Notes under the pieces: model-generated
Seen by the model: the letters and a program-made list of their open reading frames with translations, nothing else
Told to the model about the DNA's origin: nothing
The model's database searches: none
Program-made: the position numbers and the translations under genes
Source: Bradyrhizobium sp. CB1015
GTDB taxonomy: Bacteria > Pseudomonadota > Alphaproteobacteria > Rhizobiales > Xanthobacteraceae
Reading direction: 5' to 3'
DNA length: 64,000 bases
Assembly (NCBI RefSeq): GCF_025200925.1
Contig: NZ_CP104174.1
Coordinates: 2,976,001-3,040,000, forward strand
In this document: positions 34,634 to 43,678 of the stretch, piece by piece
How the letters are laid out: every line of letters begins with the position of its first letter
Position numbering within the stretch: the first letter of the stretch is position 1

Positions 34634-35681
34634 TGTGAGCTTTCAGGAGGTTGTCCATCCGGTCCGGAACGAGGAAGCTGAAGTTGTCGAAGCTTTAGCC
34701 AATCCCCGGAGGACCGAATGGACACCCATAAGAATGCGCCTCTGACGCCAAAAGGTCGAGAGGCCATGGTGCGAAGCGTGATCGAGGATGGCCTGACGAA
34801 GGCTGCAGCCGCGCTCCAGTTCAATGTTTCAGCCAAGACCGTCGCCAAGTGGGTCAAGCGCTTCCGCGAGGAAGGTGTGGATGGGTTGCGTGATCGCTCC
34901 TCAAAACCCCTTTCATCGCCAAGCCAAACCCCTGTCGCCACATGCACCGTCATCGAGGCGTTGCGCCGGCAGCGCCACATAGGCAAGCAAATCGCCGCCG
35001 AGGTAGGCGTCTCGCCAGCGACCGTCAGCCGTATCCTGCGGCGGCTGGGATTGAACCGATTGCGCGATTTGGAACCAGCCGAGCCAGTGCGGCGCTATGA
35101 ACGTGAACACCCCGGCGAGCTGATCCACATCGACATCAAAAAGCTGGGCAAGTTCAAACGTATAGGCCATCGCATCACCGGCGACCGAATGGGGCAGAGC
35201 AGCCTGCGGGCGCGCGGTGAAGGGCCTGGCTGGGAATATGTCCACGTCTGTATCGACGATGCTTCGCGGATCGCCTTCAGCAAGGTCATGAAGAGCGAAC
35301 GACAGGGCTGCGCCGTGAGTTTCCTCAAGGCCGCGATCGCCTACTATGCGAGCCTGGGCATCAAGGTCGAGCGGGTGATGACCGACAACGGCTCTTGCTA
35401 CAAATCCTTCGCCTTCCGCAAAGCCTGCAGACGTCTCGGCCTCAAGCATATCCGCACCAAGCCTTATACTCCGAAGACCAACGGCAAGGCCGAGCGCTTC
35501 ATCCAGACCAGTTTGCGCGAATGGGCCTATGCCCGCGCTTACAACACCTCAGAAGAAAGGGCTGCTGAACTGCCGAGATGGCTGCACAGCTATAACTGGC
35601 ACCGCCCGCATGGCAGTATCGGCTCGATGCCACCGATCAGCAGACTCGCCCTAACCAGGAACAACCTGTTGAGGCTCCACA
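34634..35681 (+). mobile_element. IS481-family insertion sequence, copy 1
   Basis: The element is 1048 bp, from TGTGAGCTTTCAGGAGGTTGT to its imperfect inverted end (reverse complement TGTGGAGCCTCAACAGGTTGT; 14 of 21 match). It is flanked by the 6-bp direct repeat CCTAGA (34628-34633 and 35682-35687). It is inserted in the left edge of a family A palindromic repeat. The sequence is nearly identical to copy 2 at 49119-50166. Confidence 0.9.
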
Positions 35682-35686
35682 CCTAG
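34718..35686 (+). CDS. IS481-family transposase, copy 1
   Basis: The 322-residue DDE transposase starts at ATG 34718 after CCGGAGGACCGA. N-terminal HTH domains (KAAAALQFNVSAKTVAKWVK, then IAAEVGVSPATVSRILRR) precede the rve-type core. Its acidic residues are in IHIDIKKLG (D), VMTDNGSCY (D) and GKAERFIQ (E). The reading frame leaves the element and ends at TAG in the target duplication (35684-35686), so the last residue (Thr) and the stop belong to flanking DNA. The frame is otherwise intact. Confidence 0.93.
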   Translation: MDTHKNAPLTPKGREAMVRSVIEDGLTKAAAALQFNVSAKTVAKWVKRFREEGVDGLRDRSSKPLSSPSQTPVATCTVIEALRRQRHIGKQIAAEVGVSPATVSRILRRLGLNRLRDLEPAEPVRRYEREHPGELIHIDIKKLGKFKRIGHRITGDRMGQSSLRARGEGPGWEYVHVCIDDASRIAFSKVMKSERQGCAVSFLKAAIAYYASLGIKVERVMTDNGSCYKSFAFRKACRRLGLKHIRTKPYTPKTNGKAERFIQTSLREWAYARAYNTSEERAAELPRWLHSYNWHRPHGSIGSMPPISRLALTRNNLLRLHT

Positions 35687-35785
35687 AGCATGATCCGGAA
35701 AAGTGTGCAGCGGTTTTCCGAGAGGATCATGCTCAAACAATAACCTAAAGCGCGATGATGACATCCTAATCGCATCGCGCTTTAG
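35684..35785. repeat. Palindromic repeat, family A, long form (target of IS481 copy 1)
   Basis: TAGAGCATGATCCGGAAAAG pairs with CCGAGAGGATCATGCTC; the second unit AAAGCGCGATGATGA pairs with TCGCATCGCGCTTTA. It sits between IS481 copy 1 and the FAH gene. Confidence 0.9.
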
Positions 35786-35807
35786 ACTTGGATTGCTCGT
35801 CCAACGC

Positions 35808-36773
35808 TCATAGGTTGACGATCTCGGTCGCCTGTTCGCCGAGATCGATGGCGCCGTCGCGGCTGCGGATCCGTGCCGTGATCCGATCGCCCGGCTTGAG
35901 ATATTGCGGCCGGCGCGCCTGTGCGGCGAGGAACAGCTTCCACAGCATGCGCTCCGGTAGCACCTGGAGCAGCCGGCGCACTGGCGGCGGCGGCACCCGC
36001 AGCGCGCAGCCGCTCGGCGTGCCGGTCAAGAGCACGTCGCCGGGCACGATGTTCGCGAAGGTCGACAACTCGGAGATCGTCTCGGCGGGCTTGAATACCA
36101 GGTTGGCAGTGGTGTCGCGCTGCCGCGGCGCTCCATTGACATCGAGCTCGAGCGCGAGATCGTCGATCCGAGGAAACTCGTCGCGTTCCAGCACCGTGAG
36201 CCACGGGCCGATCGGGCAGAAGCCGCGGTAGCTCTTGCCCTTGAAGAACTGGGTCTGCGGCAGCTGCACGTCCCGCGCGCTGAGATCGTTGGCGATGGTG
36301 ATTGCGAAGACGTAGTCGGGCAGCCTCTCGCGCGTCACCGTGACTGCAGACGAGATCGGCCGGCGGAATACCAGCGCGAGCTCGATCTCGTAGTCCAGCA
36401 ATTTCACGTGCGCGGGACGTGTCACCTTCTCGCCGCCCGGGCAGACCGAGGCATCGGCCTTGGTGAAGAACATGTTGAACAGCTTGGCATCGGGATCCAT
36501 TCCGGATTCGATCATGTGCTGGCGGTAGTTGGCGCCTTGGCAATACAGTCGGCACGGCGTCGTTATCGGCGCCAGGATCTTCACCGAAGCGAGGGCGACG
36601 CGCGCGTCGCGGCTGCAGGCCGCACGCCAATCGGCCTCGCCCCGTTCGATCAGCGCTGCCGTGGTCGGATAGTCGTCCGAGAGAGGAGCGATCTCCGCCC
36701 CGGTTACCACGCCCCAACGCGGGCCGTTACCTGCTTCGAAACGCACCAGATTGGTCGCCACTCGTTCCTCCAT
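35808..36773 (-). CDS. Fumarylacetoacetate hydrolase (FAH) family protein
   Basis: The 321-residue protein has the FAH-domain metal ligands in LLDYEIELALVF and the family segments TIANDLSARDVQ and DVLLTGTPSGCAL. FAH-family enzymes hydrolyse or hydrate beta-diketone or 2-hydroxydienoate intermediates of aromatic ring fission. It is divergent from the hydroxylase gene, with an operator-like palindrome in the 164-base gap, and is probably part of the same catabolic regulon. The precise substrate is unknown. Confidence 0.85.
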   Translation of the reverse strand: MEERVATNLVRFEAGNGPRWGVVTGAEIAPLSDDYPTTAALIERGEADWRAACSRDARVALASVKILAPITTPCRLYCQGANYRQHMIESGMDPDAKLFNMFFTKADASVCPGGEKVTRPAHVKLLDYEIELALVFRRPISSAVTVTRERLPDYVFAITIANDLSARDVQLPQTQFFKGKSYRGFCPIGPWLTVLERDEFPRIDDLALELDVNGAPRQRDTTANLVFKPAETISELSTFANIVPGDVLLTGTPSGCALRVPPPPVRRLLQVLPERMLWKLFLAAQARRPQYLKPGDRITARIRSRDGAIDLGEQATEIVNL

Positions 36774-36868
36774 TACCCTTGTGTTGCCGGATCCCGGGTC
36801 GCGATTTTGCTGTCTCTACAGCTGCTTGGCGGGCATTTCCGGACCTCGCCGAAATCTCGTATTGACGA

Positions 36869-36885
36869 TTTAGTCGTTTTGACTA
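36869..36885. promoter_or_regulatory. Putative TetR operator in divergent catabolic promoter
   Basis: TAGTC-GTTTT-GACTA is a perfect 5-bp inverted repeat with 5-base spacer. Aligned to 33882-33896 both read TTRGTC-N5-GACY, with four of the five spacer positions T or A/T. It sits between the FAH gene and the hydroxylase gene. Confidence 0.55.
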
Positions 36886-36903
36886 TCATGTTCAAAAATA
36901 CTT

Positions 36904-36918
36904 GTCGACCCGGTCGAC
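36904..36918. promoter_or_regulatory. 15-bp palindrome near hydroxylase start
   Basis: GTCGACC-C-GGTCGAC is perfect apart from its single central base. It lies 20 bases before the hydroxylase ATG, where a bound repressor would block initiation. Whether it is a true operator is not known. Confidence 0.35.
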
Positions 36919-36937
36919 GTTCTGGCGGGGAAGTCTC

Positions 36938-38554
36938 ATGGGTGTGGACAGCATCGCGGCACGAGCGCCGCTTTGTGAAGTTGAGGTTGCCGTCGTCGGT
37001 GCCGGTCCGGTCGGGCTGATGGTGGCGAACCTGCTCGGCATCGCCGGGGTGCAGATCGCGGTGCTGGAGGCCAACGAGGGGCTGCTCGGTCTGCCGCGAG
37101 CTATCGCCTACGATGCGGAAACACTCCGCCTCTTCTCGCAGATTGGGCTGCTCGACGAAATCACGCCCGGACTCATCCAGAACCCCCATGTCCGCCACCT
37201 CAATGCGCGCGGTCGCGTGCTGATGCAGGCGGACCCTCCGAGCTGCGGGCCGTACGGCCATTCCTCGCTGGGCACCTTCTACCAGCCGGAATTTGAGCGG
37301 GTTCTGCTCAGAGGGCTAGCGCGCTTCGATAATGTCGAGGTGCTGTTTGGGCACACCGTCGCCAATCTGGTGCAGTGTCAGGACGAAGCCGTGCTGTCGA
37401 TCGCAACCCGCCAGAGTGCGAGCACGTTGCGGGCGAAATTCGTCGTTGGCTGTGACGGCGGCACGAGTCGGGTCCGCGATTGGCTCGGCGCCAGGCTCAT
37501 CGGCTCGACCTATACCCAGCGCTGGCTGGTGGTCGATGCCATCGTCAAGGGCCACAAGGTCAATCAGATCAGCTTCTATTGCGACCCGAGCCGTCCGCGC
37601 GTGGAGCTGCCGGCAGTGGGCGATCGCGTGCGCTGGGAATTCATGCAGCTTCCGGGCGAAACCGAAGAGGGCCTGAAGAACGACGGGCGGATCATGGCGC
37701 TGATCGCCGACAACACGCGCTATCGCGAGGTCCGGATCGAACGCAAGGCTGTCTACACTTTTCACGCTCGAGTCGCCGACCGCTGGCGCAACAAGCGCGG
37801 ATTTCTCGCCGGCGACGCGGCGCACCTGATGCCGCCATTCGCCGGCCAGGGCATGAACGGCGGCATGAAGGACGCCGTCAATCTCGCGTGGAAGTTGGCG
37901 TCCGTGCTCAAGGGGCTCGCTGCGGAGACGATCCTCGACAGCTACGAGCTCGAACGCGCGCCGGTAGTGCGCAAGATGGTCGAGGTGTCGCGCCGGCTTG
38001 GTGCGGTGATCATGCCAACCAGCCGCAGCACTGCCGCGCTGCGCGACGCGGTTTTCGCCTGCCTGAACATGTCGCGTGCCTTCCGCGACTTCATCGGTCG
38101 CGGCGGCGTGGTGCCGCCGCCGGCGATCGGCCGTAGCGCGTTGACCGGGGTGGGTGGCGATCCCCTGGTCGGCCAGATGCTGCCGCAGCCGAGCGTGAGG
38201 ACGCCGGACGGCTCTTTCCCCCTCGACACGTTTCAGGCGTGCCATCAGTGGCTGGTGCTCGGCATCGGCGTCGATCCGGCGACGATGCTCTCCGCGCGTG
38301 ACCTCGGCATCCTCGATGCACTCGATGTCCGCTTCGTTTGCGTCAACGGCGGCAGCGAGGAACCGCGGACGCTCGAACTGCGATGTGACGATCCCACCTT
38401 CGATGCGTGGGTAAAGCGCCACGCGGTGCGCGCGGTGCTCGTACGCCCCGACCGTTTCATCGCCGACCGGCTCGATCCGCATGGATGCGATCTGCCGGTT
38501 CTCACCCCGTTCGCGCGCGCGCGCCGCGTCACCGCACCGCCGATCGCGGCCTGA
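36938..38554 (+). CDS. FAD-dependent aromatic hydroxylase, MhpA-like
   Basis: From ATG 36938 behind GCGGGGA the protein has 538 residues. The FAD site VAVVGAGPVGLMVANLLG is at the N-terminus, then the DG motif VGCDGGTSRVR and the second FAD motif GDAAHLMPPFAGQGMNGG typical of MhpA (3-(3-hydroxyphenyl)propionate hydroxylase). A C-terminal thioredoxin-like region follows. It would hydroxylate a phenolic substrate to a catechol with NAD(P)H and O2. The extradiol dioxygenase gene 18 bases downstream fits that reaction. Confidence 0.88.
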   Translation: MGVDSIAARAPLCEVEVAVVGAGPVGLMVANLLGIAGVQIAVLEANEGLLGLPRAIAYDAETLRLFSQIGLLDEITPGLIQNPHVRHLNARGRVLMQADPPSCGPYGHSSLGTFYQPEFERVLLRGLARFDNVEVLFGHTVANLVQCQDEAVLSIATRQSASTLRAKFVVGCDGGTSRVRDWLGARLIGSTYTQRWLVVDAIVKGHKVNQISFYCDPSRPRVELPAVGDRVRWEFMQLPGETEEGLKNDGRIMALIADNTRYREVRIERKAVYTFHARVADRWRNKRGFLAGDAAHLMPPFAGQGMNGGMKDAVNLAWKLASVLKGLAAETILDSYELERAPVVRKMVEVSRRLGAVIMPTSRSTAALRDAVFACLNMSRAFRDFIGRGGVVPPPAIGRSALTGVGGDPLVGQMLPQPSVRTPDGSFPLDTFQACHQWLVLGIGVDPATMLSARDLGILDALDVRFVCVNGGSEEPRTLELRCDDPTFDAWVKRHAVRAVLVRPDRFIADRLDPHGCDLPVLTPFARARRVTAPPIAA

Positions 38555-38572
38555 GTTCGAAGGAGGACCTTC

Positions 38573-39685
38573 ATGTCGACCAATCCGTTGCTCAAGAGTG
38601 GCCCGGGCAGCATCAAGCTGCCTCGCAGTGCCTCGCCGGTCGTGAAGGCGAACCAACTGCTGTACGCACACTTCGAGCGGCCCGATCTCGAAACAGCGGA
38701 GCGCTACCTCATCGACTTCGGTCTCGAGCGTGCCGCGCGGACCGACAGTGAACTGTTCATGCGGGGGACCGGGCCGGCGCCGTACATCTACCGTGTCGTT
38801 CGAGGGCGCAACGCCCGCTTCCTCGGGATCGGGCTCTCGGTTCCGAAGGCCGAGGATCTCGAGACGCTGGCCCGGAAGCTCGGCAGCCGCGTCGAGCCGG
38901 CCGACGGACCGGGAGGCGGCTCGGTCGTGCACCTGCGCGATCCGGAAGGCGTCGCCGTGCACGTTCACCACGGCTTCATCCCGAGCAAGCCGCTGCCCGT
39001 CCGCCCGCAGATCCTGCACAACGCGCCGAGCCAGACCGTGCGCGTCAACGACACCCAGCGGCCGAAGCTCGAGCCGCCACAGGTCACCAAGCTCGGCCAT
39101 CTCGTGCTGGAGACGCCCGATTTCGATCGCAGTGTGCGCTGGTATATGGACACGTTCGGCTTCATCCCGTCGGACGTGATGTGCCTCGCTGATGGCACTC
39201 CAGTGGGCTCGTTCACCCGGCTCGATCGCGGCAATGAGCCGAGCGATCACCACACGATCTTCGTTGCCATGGGGATGGAGTCGAACGTCGACCATGTGGC
39301 GTTCGAGGTCGTGGATCTCGACGCCGTGGAGATGGGCCAGCAGGTGCTGATGGCCAAGCGCTATCGCCATGCTTGGGGCGTCGGTCGCCATCTCCTCGGC
39401 AGCCAGATCTTCGACTATTGGCGCGACCCCTGGGGCCAGAAGCACGAGCACTACGCCGACGGCGACCTGTTCGACGCGGCGCAGCCGGCAGGCTATCACC
39501 TGATGGATCGAGGCGGCCTCTACCAGTGGGGGCCGGACCTGCCCGACGACTTCATCGACACCCGCATGACACCGGGGCGACTCTGGCGAGTGCTGAAGCT
39601 CGCGATCAAGGACAAGGCGCGGTTGAAGCTGCTGGTGGCGCTCAAAAACAGCATGGCGAACCCGGGTCGCCATTGGCAGCGCTGA
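38573..39685 (+). CDS. Extradiol-type ring-cleavage dioxygenase, VOC superfamily
   Basis: The 370-residue protein has two vicinal-oxygen-chelate modules. The likely Fe(II) ligands lie in the second half: His in KLGHLVLETPDF, His in VDHVAFEVVDLDAV or the RHLLG segment, and Glu in GQKHEHYADGD. Its length is greater than that of typical catechol dioxygenases, with a C-terminal extension of about 60 residues. It probably cleaves the catechol made by the upstream hydroxylase at the meta position. Substrate is inferred from context. Confidence 0.8.
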   Translation: MSTNPLLKSGPGSIKLPRSASPVVKANQLLYAHFERPDLETAERYLIDFGLERAARTDSELFMRGTGPAPYIYRVVRGRNARFLGIGLSVPKAEDLETLARKLGSRVEPADGPGGGSVVHLRDPEGVAVHVHHGFIPSKPLPVRPQILHNAPSQTVRVNDTQRPKLEPPQVTKLGHLVLETPDFDRSVRWYMDTFGFIPSDVMCLADGTPVGSFTRLDRGNEPSDHHTIFVAMGMESNVDHVAFEVVDLDAVEMGQQVLMAKRYRHAWGVGRHLLGSQIFDYWRDPWGQKHEHYADGDLFDAAQPAGYHLMDRGGLYQWGPDLPDDFIDTRMTPGRLWRVLKLAIKDKARLKLLVALKNSMANPGRHWQR

Positions 39686-39737
39686 GTGCAGCTTGCCCTA
39701 CCGCAATTTCATCAAGACGACACGCGAAAGGCATCCC

Positions 39738-41633
39738 ATGGCGGTGCGAGATCTCAGCGATATTCAGAGGATCGAGGCGGAGCCTCTTGCCTCGCGAGGC
39801 TTGCCGCAGACGACCTATGAGGTGTTCGGGGCGAGCGCGAAACGCTGGCCCGATCGGAAGGCGCTGTCGTTCTTCCCGACTGCGGACAGCTATCAGCGCG
39901 CCTCGACATGGACCTATGTGGAGCTCCTGGCGGAGATCACCCGCGCCGCGAATGCGCTTCATGCCTTCGGCGTCAGCGCAGATCATCCGGTCGCTTATGT
40001 GCTGCCGAACCTTCCCGAAACCCACTTCACGATCTGGGGCGGTGAGGCGGCCGGGGTGGTGCTCGCGGTCAATCCGCTGCTCGAGCCTGATCTGATCGTG
40101 GAGATCCTTCGCGCGGCCAAGGTGCGGGTGCTGGTCACGCTGGCGCCGTTCCCCGGGGCCGAGCTATGGAGCAAGCTTGGGCCGCACCTTTGGGCGCTCC
40201 CCGAGCTTCGTGTGGTCGCTCTGGTCGACGCTATGACTTATCTTGGGGGCGTCGGGGCGACGACGGTCGCAGCCGCAGCGGCCAGCGTGCCTGGCGCTAA
40301 ATTCGAGATCGTGGATTTCCGCGCGGCGATGCAGGGCCAGCCGGCCGATCGCCTGATCGCGCCGCGGACGATCACGGAACATTCGGTCTCGTCCTACTTC
40401 TGCACCGGGGGCACGACAGGTGCGCCGAAGATCGCGGTGCGTACGCATGGCAACGAGATCTTCGATGCCTGGGCCGCGGCGCAAGTGTTCGGAGAGCGCG
40501 ACGAGCCGCGGACCTATTTATGCGGCCTGCCGCTGTTTCACGTCAACGCGCAGCTCGCCACCGGCCTGTTGCCGTGGATGCACGGCAACCACGTGCTGCT
40601 CGCCACTCCCGAAGGATACCGCGGCAAGAACCTGATCGCGCGCTTCTGGGAGATCGCGGCGCACTATCACATTGCAACATTCTCCGGTGTGCCGACGATC
40701 TATGCCGCCCTGCTCGAGGCGCCCATCGGCGAGAACGACATCTCCAGCCTCGAATACGCGATCTGCGGCGCGGCGCCGATGCCGGCCAGGTTGATCGAGG
40801 CCTTTGAAGCCAAGACGGGGCTCAAGATCGTCGAGGGCTATGGGCTGACCGAGGGCACCTGCGTCTCCTCTCTCAATCCGCCGGAGGGCAAACGCCACGC
40901 CGGGTCGATCGGCTTGCGCCTGCCATACCAGCAGATGCGCGTCGTAATCCTCGATGATGCCGGGCGCTTCCTGCGAATGGCGGACATCGACGAGGTCGGA
41001 ACAATCGCCATCACCGGGCCCAACGTGTTCGCGGGCTATCTCGATCCGCAGCAGAACAAGGATCTTTGGATCAACATCGAGGGATCACGCTGGCTCAACA
41101 CCGGCGATCTCGGGCGACAGGATGATCAGGGTTATTTCTGGCTGGCCGGTCGGCGCAAGGAGCTGATCATCAGGGGAGGGCACAACATCGATCCGAAGCT
41201 GATCGAAGATGCGCTGTCCAAACATCCGGCTGTGGCGATGGCGGCGGCCGTCGGCAGCCCTGACGCCTATGCCGGCGAGGTCCCTGTCGCTTATGTGCAG
41301 CCGAAACCCGGCATTGCCGTCAGCGACCAAGAGCTGATGGATTTCGCCGCGGCCCATATTCCAGAGCGGGCGGCGATCCCGAAGTTCGTGAAGATCATGC
41401 CGTCGCTGCCGGTGACCGGGATCGGCAAGATCTTCAAGCCGGCCCTCCAGCAACGCGAGATCGAGGCGGTGGTCCGGGCTCAGGCGGCAAACGCGGGCGC
41501 GATCGTCGACGAGGTTTGGTTCGAACGAGATCCGCGCTTCGGACAGGTCGTTCGAGTCCGTGCCAGCGCGGGCGCGGCGCCGCTACGGGCGGCACTGGAG
41601 CATTATGCGTTCCGGTCCGACGTGGTGGATTGA
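39738..41633 (+). CDS. Acyl-CoA synthetase (AMP-forming), aromatic or aliphatic acid
   Basis: From ATG 39738 (MAVRDLSDIQR) the protein has 631 residues. ANL-family motifs are complete: FCTGGTTGAPKIAVRTHGN (P-loop-like), EGYGLTEGTCVS, NTGDLGRQDDQGYFWLAGR and the A10 lysine in VTGIGKIFKP. It activates a carboxylic acid with ATP and CoA in the cytoplasm. Its position after the ring-cleavage enzyme suggests it handles the starting acid or a ring-cleavage product. Confidence 0.88.
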   Translation: MAVRDLSDIQRIEAEPLASRGLPQTTYEVFGASAKRWPDRKALSFFPTADSYQRASTWTYVELLAEITRAANALHAFGVSADHPVAYVLPNLPETHFTIWGGEAAGVVLAVNPLLEPDLIVEILRAAKVRVLVTLAPFPGAELWSKLGPHLWALPELRVVALVDAMTYLGGVGATTVAAAAASVPGAKFEIVDFRAAMQGQPADRLIAPRTITEHSVSSYFCTGGTTGAPKIAVRTHGNEIFDAWAAAQVFGERDEPRTYLCGLPLFHVNAQLATGLLPWMHGNHVLLATPEGYRGKNLIARFWEIAAHYHIATFSGVPTIYAALLEAPIGENDISSLEYAICGAAPMPARLIEAFEAKTGLKIVEGYGLTEGTCVSSLNPPEGKRHAGSIGLRLPYQQMRVVILDDAGRFLRMADIDEVGTIAITGPNVFAGYLDPQQNKDLWINIEGSRWLNTGDLGRQDDQGYFWLAGRRKELIIRGGHNIDPKLIEDALSKHPAVAMAAAVGSPDAYAGEVPVAYVQPKPGIAVSDQELMDFAAAHIPERAAIPKFVKIMPSLPVTGIGKIFKPALQQREIEAVVRAQAANAGAIVDEVWFERDPRFGQVVRVRASAGAAPLRAALEHYAFRSDVVD

Positions 41634-41702
41634 TCGGGGCCGCAATCATCGCGAACTGATCGGACGGTTGTTGTGTCCAGGACCTTGGAGACGAGTGGCA
41701 AG

Positions 41703-42752
41703 ATGGTGACGAATACGATAGGTCGCGCCCTGATGTGTGTCGGGCCGGGTGGTGGTTTCGAGATCCGAAAGGTTCCCCGGCGAAAGCCGGCGACCGGCGA
41801 GATCGAGGTCGCCGTCGCAGCGGCGTCGGTCAATCCCATCGACGTGCGGCGCGCGCAAGGTTATGGCCGGCGGCTGTTGTCACTCATGGGAGCCGGCAGG
41901 TTTCCAATGGTGCTCGGTAATGATTTCGCAGGCACCGTGACCGCCGTCGGCAACAATGCCGGGGCATTCAAGATTGGCGATCGCGTCTATGGCGTGAAGC
42001 CGCCATCGGTCGAGGGGACCCATGCCAGCCACGTGCTGGTCAAGGCTGCCCATGTGCTGCCCGCTCCCGCGGGGCGGGATCTTCAGGCTCTCGCGGCACT
42101 CCCCTACAGTTTCGTGACGATGTGGCTTGCGGTGCGCGGTTCGGGATTGACACGGCAGAATGCCGGTGGAAAGCGTGTGCTCGTCCATGGCGCGGCTGGC
42201 GGCCTCGGGATACTGGCGCTGCAGATGCTGGGCAGATGGGGCGCCCAGGCGACGGCGATCGCGCGGCCGGCGGATGTCGCGGCCTGCCGCCAGGCGGGGG
42301 CGGCTGAGGTGCTCGACGGCAATATCAAGCCATTCGCGTCGCTGTCGCGGGCGTTCGATGCGACGCTCAATTTCGCCGCCTGGGAGGACGATCTGTCATT
42401 GCTCGGTTGCCTTCGAGAAGGCGCGCTCGGCCATGCCACAACGGTGCACCCGCTGCTCGCGAATTTCGACGAACTCGGCTGGCTGCGTGGCGCCCTGAAG
42501 ACGTTCTCCGACAAGCGGCGTCACCGGGCCGCCTTGCCGAAGGGTACGCAAAACTACGCCTGGACCGTCTTTCGGCCCGACGCGGCCGCGCTACGGGAGC
42601 TGCGCCAGTCGGTCGAGCAGCAGTGCGATGGTCTTTCCATTGGCCTGCGGACGCCGCTGGCCAGTGCGGCCCAGGCCTTTGATCATGTCAGAAGCCGGCG
42701 ACGCGGGCGTGCGCTGGTGCTGGTTGAGCAACGCCTTGACCAGGTGGACTAG
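41703..42752 (+). CDS. MDR-family quinone-oxidoreductase-like dehydrogenase
   Basis: From ATG 41703 the protein has 349 residues; GTG 41673 would add 10. The medium-chain dehydrogenase fold is shown by GNDFAGTVTAVGNNAG and the Rossmann motif VHGAAGGLGILALQM. The cysteine-rich structural zinc loop is absent, as in quinone or enoyl reductases. It is last in the plus-strand set of the catabolic cluster and may reduce an unsaturated intermediate. The 70-base gap after the synthetase gene allows cotranscription. Convergent with the bdhA pseudogene. Confidence 0.82.
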   Translation: MVTNTIGRALMCVGPGGGFEIRKVPRRKPATGEIEVAVAAASVNPIDVRRAQGYGRRLLSLMGAGRFPMVLGNDFAGTVTAVGNNAGAFKIGDRVYGVKPPSVEGTHASHVLVKAAHVLPAPAGRDLQALAALPYSFVTMWLAVRGSGLTRQNAGGKRVLVHGAAGGLGILALQMLGRWGAQATAIARPADVAACRQAGAAEVLDGNIKPFASLSRAFDATLNFAAWEDDLSLLGCLREGALGHATTVHPLLANFDELGWLRGALKTFSDKRRHRAALPKGTQNYAWTVFRPDAAALRELRQSVEQQCDGLSIGLRTPLASAAQAFDHVRSRRRGRALVLVEQRLDQVD

Positions 42753-42828
42753 CAACGCCCACGTCGCATTCGTAGCGTCGCCGGTGCTGACGTAACGCTT
42801 CCGAGCGCTACGACTGTCAACACACGGG

Positions 42829-43616
42829 CTACGCAGCCGTCCAGCCGCCATCCATCGAGAGGTTGGCGCCCGTGATCTGAGCGGCGTCGTCGCTGCACAG
42901 GAACAGCGCGAGCGAGGCGACCTGCCGGACGGTGACGAACTCCTTGGTAGGCTGCGCGGCGAGCAGGACATCGCTGATGACCTCATCCCTCCGCATGCGG
43001 CGCGCCGCCATCGTGTTTGGGATCTGCTTTTCCACGAGGGCGTCCAGACGCAGCCGGGGCTGATGCAATTGCAGGTGATCTTCGAGCGCGCGAGCTCCAG
43101 CGCCACCGTCTTGGTGAGGCCCGCAATGCCGTGCTTGGCAGCGACATAGGCCGACTTGAAGGGCGAGGCGACCAAGGAATGCGCCGACGCCGTGGTGATG
43201 ATGCGGCCCCAGCCGCGCCTCTTCATGCCTGGTACCGCCGCGCGGATGGCATGGAAGGCGGCGGACAGGTTGATGGCGATGATCGCATCCCACTTCTCGG
43301 CGGGAAACTCCTCGATCGGCGAGACGTGTTGGATGCCGGCGTTGTTGACCAGGATGTCAACGCTGCCGAAGGTCCTTTCGCCAAGAGCGATGAGCTCGAC
43401 GATCTCGCTCGGCTTCGTCATGTCCGCAGGCGAGTAGATCGCCTTGACGGAGAAATCGCGCTCGATCGCAGCACGCTCTTCCTCGACATCGCCCGGCGCG
43501 CCCATGCCGTTGATCACCACGTTCGCGCCGGCGCTGGCGAAGGCGTGCGCGCAGGCGAGGCCAATGCCGCTGGTCGATCCCGTGACGGTCGCGGTCTTAC
43601 CGTTCAGAATTCCCAT
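42829..43616 (-). pseudogene. bdhA: 3-hydroxybutyrate dehydrogenase, single-base frameshift
   Basis: The N-terminal part (frame of 43616) has TGSTSGIGLACAHAF, NNAGIQHVSPIEEFP and YVAAKHGIAGLTK, a classical SDR like BdhA. At about 43037-43040 the frame changes. The expected WTPLVEKQIP is split so that WTP is in one frame and LVEKQIPNTMAAR in the other, which then continues through DVLLAAQPTKEFVTVRQVA to ITGANLSMDGGWTAA and TAG at 42829-42831. One missing C in the CCC run explains it. Either the gene is broken or the assembly has a homopolymer error. It would oxidise (R)-3-hydroxybutyrate to acetoacetate with NAD+. Confidence 0.85.
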
Positions 43617-43678
43617 CGGACTCTTCCTCGTAACGTGCGAGCAGGAGCGCTCACCTCGGATGCGACGCGCGGTTGAAG

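Noticed and set aside
37316-39673. Open frame of 785 codons on the minus strand
   Set aside because: It is antisense to the hydroxylase and dioxygenase genes, with the same compositional signature of an antisense shadow.
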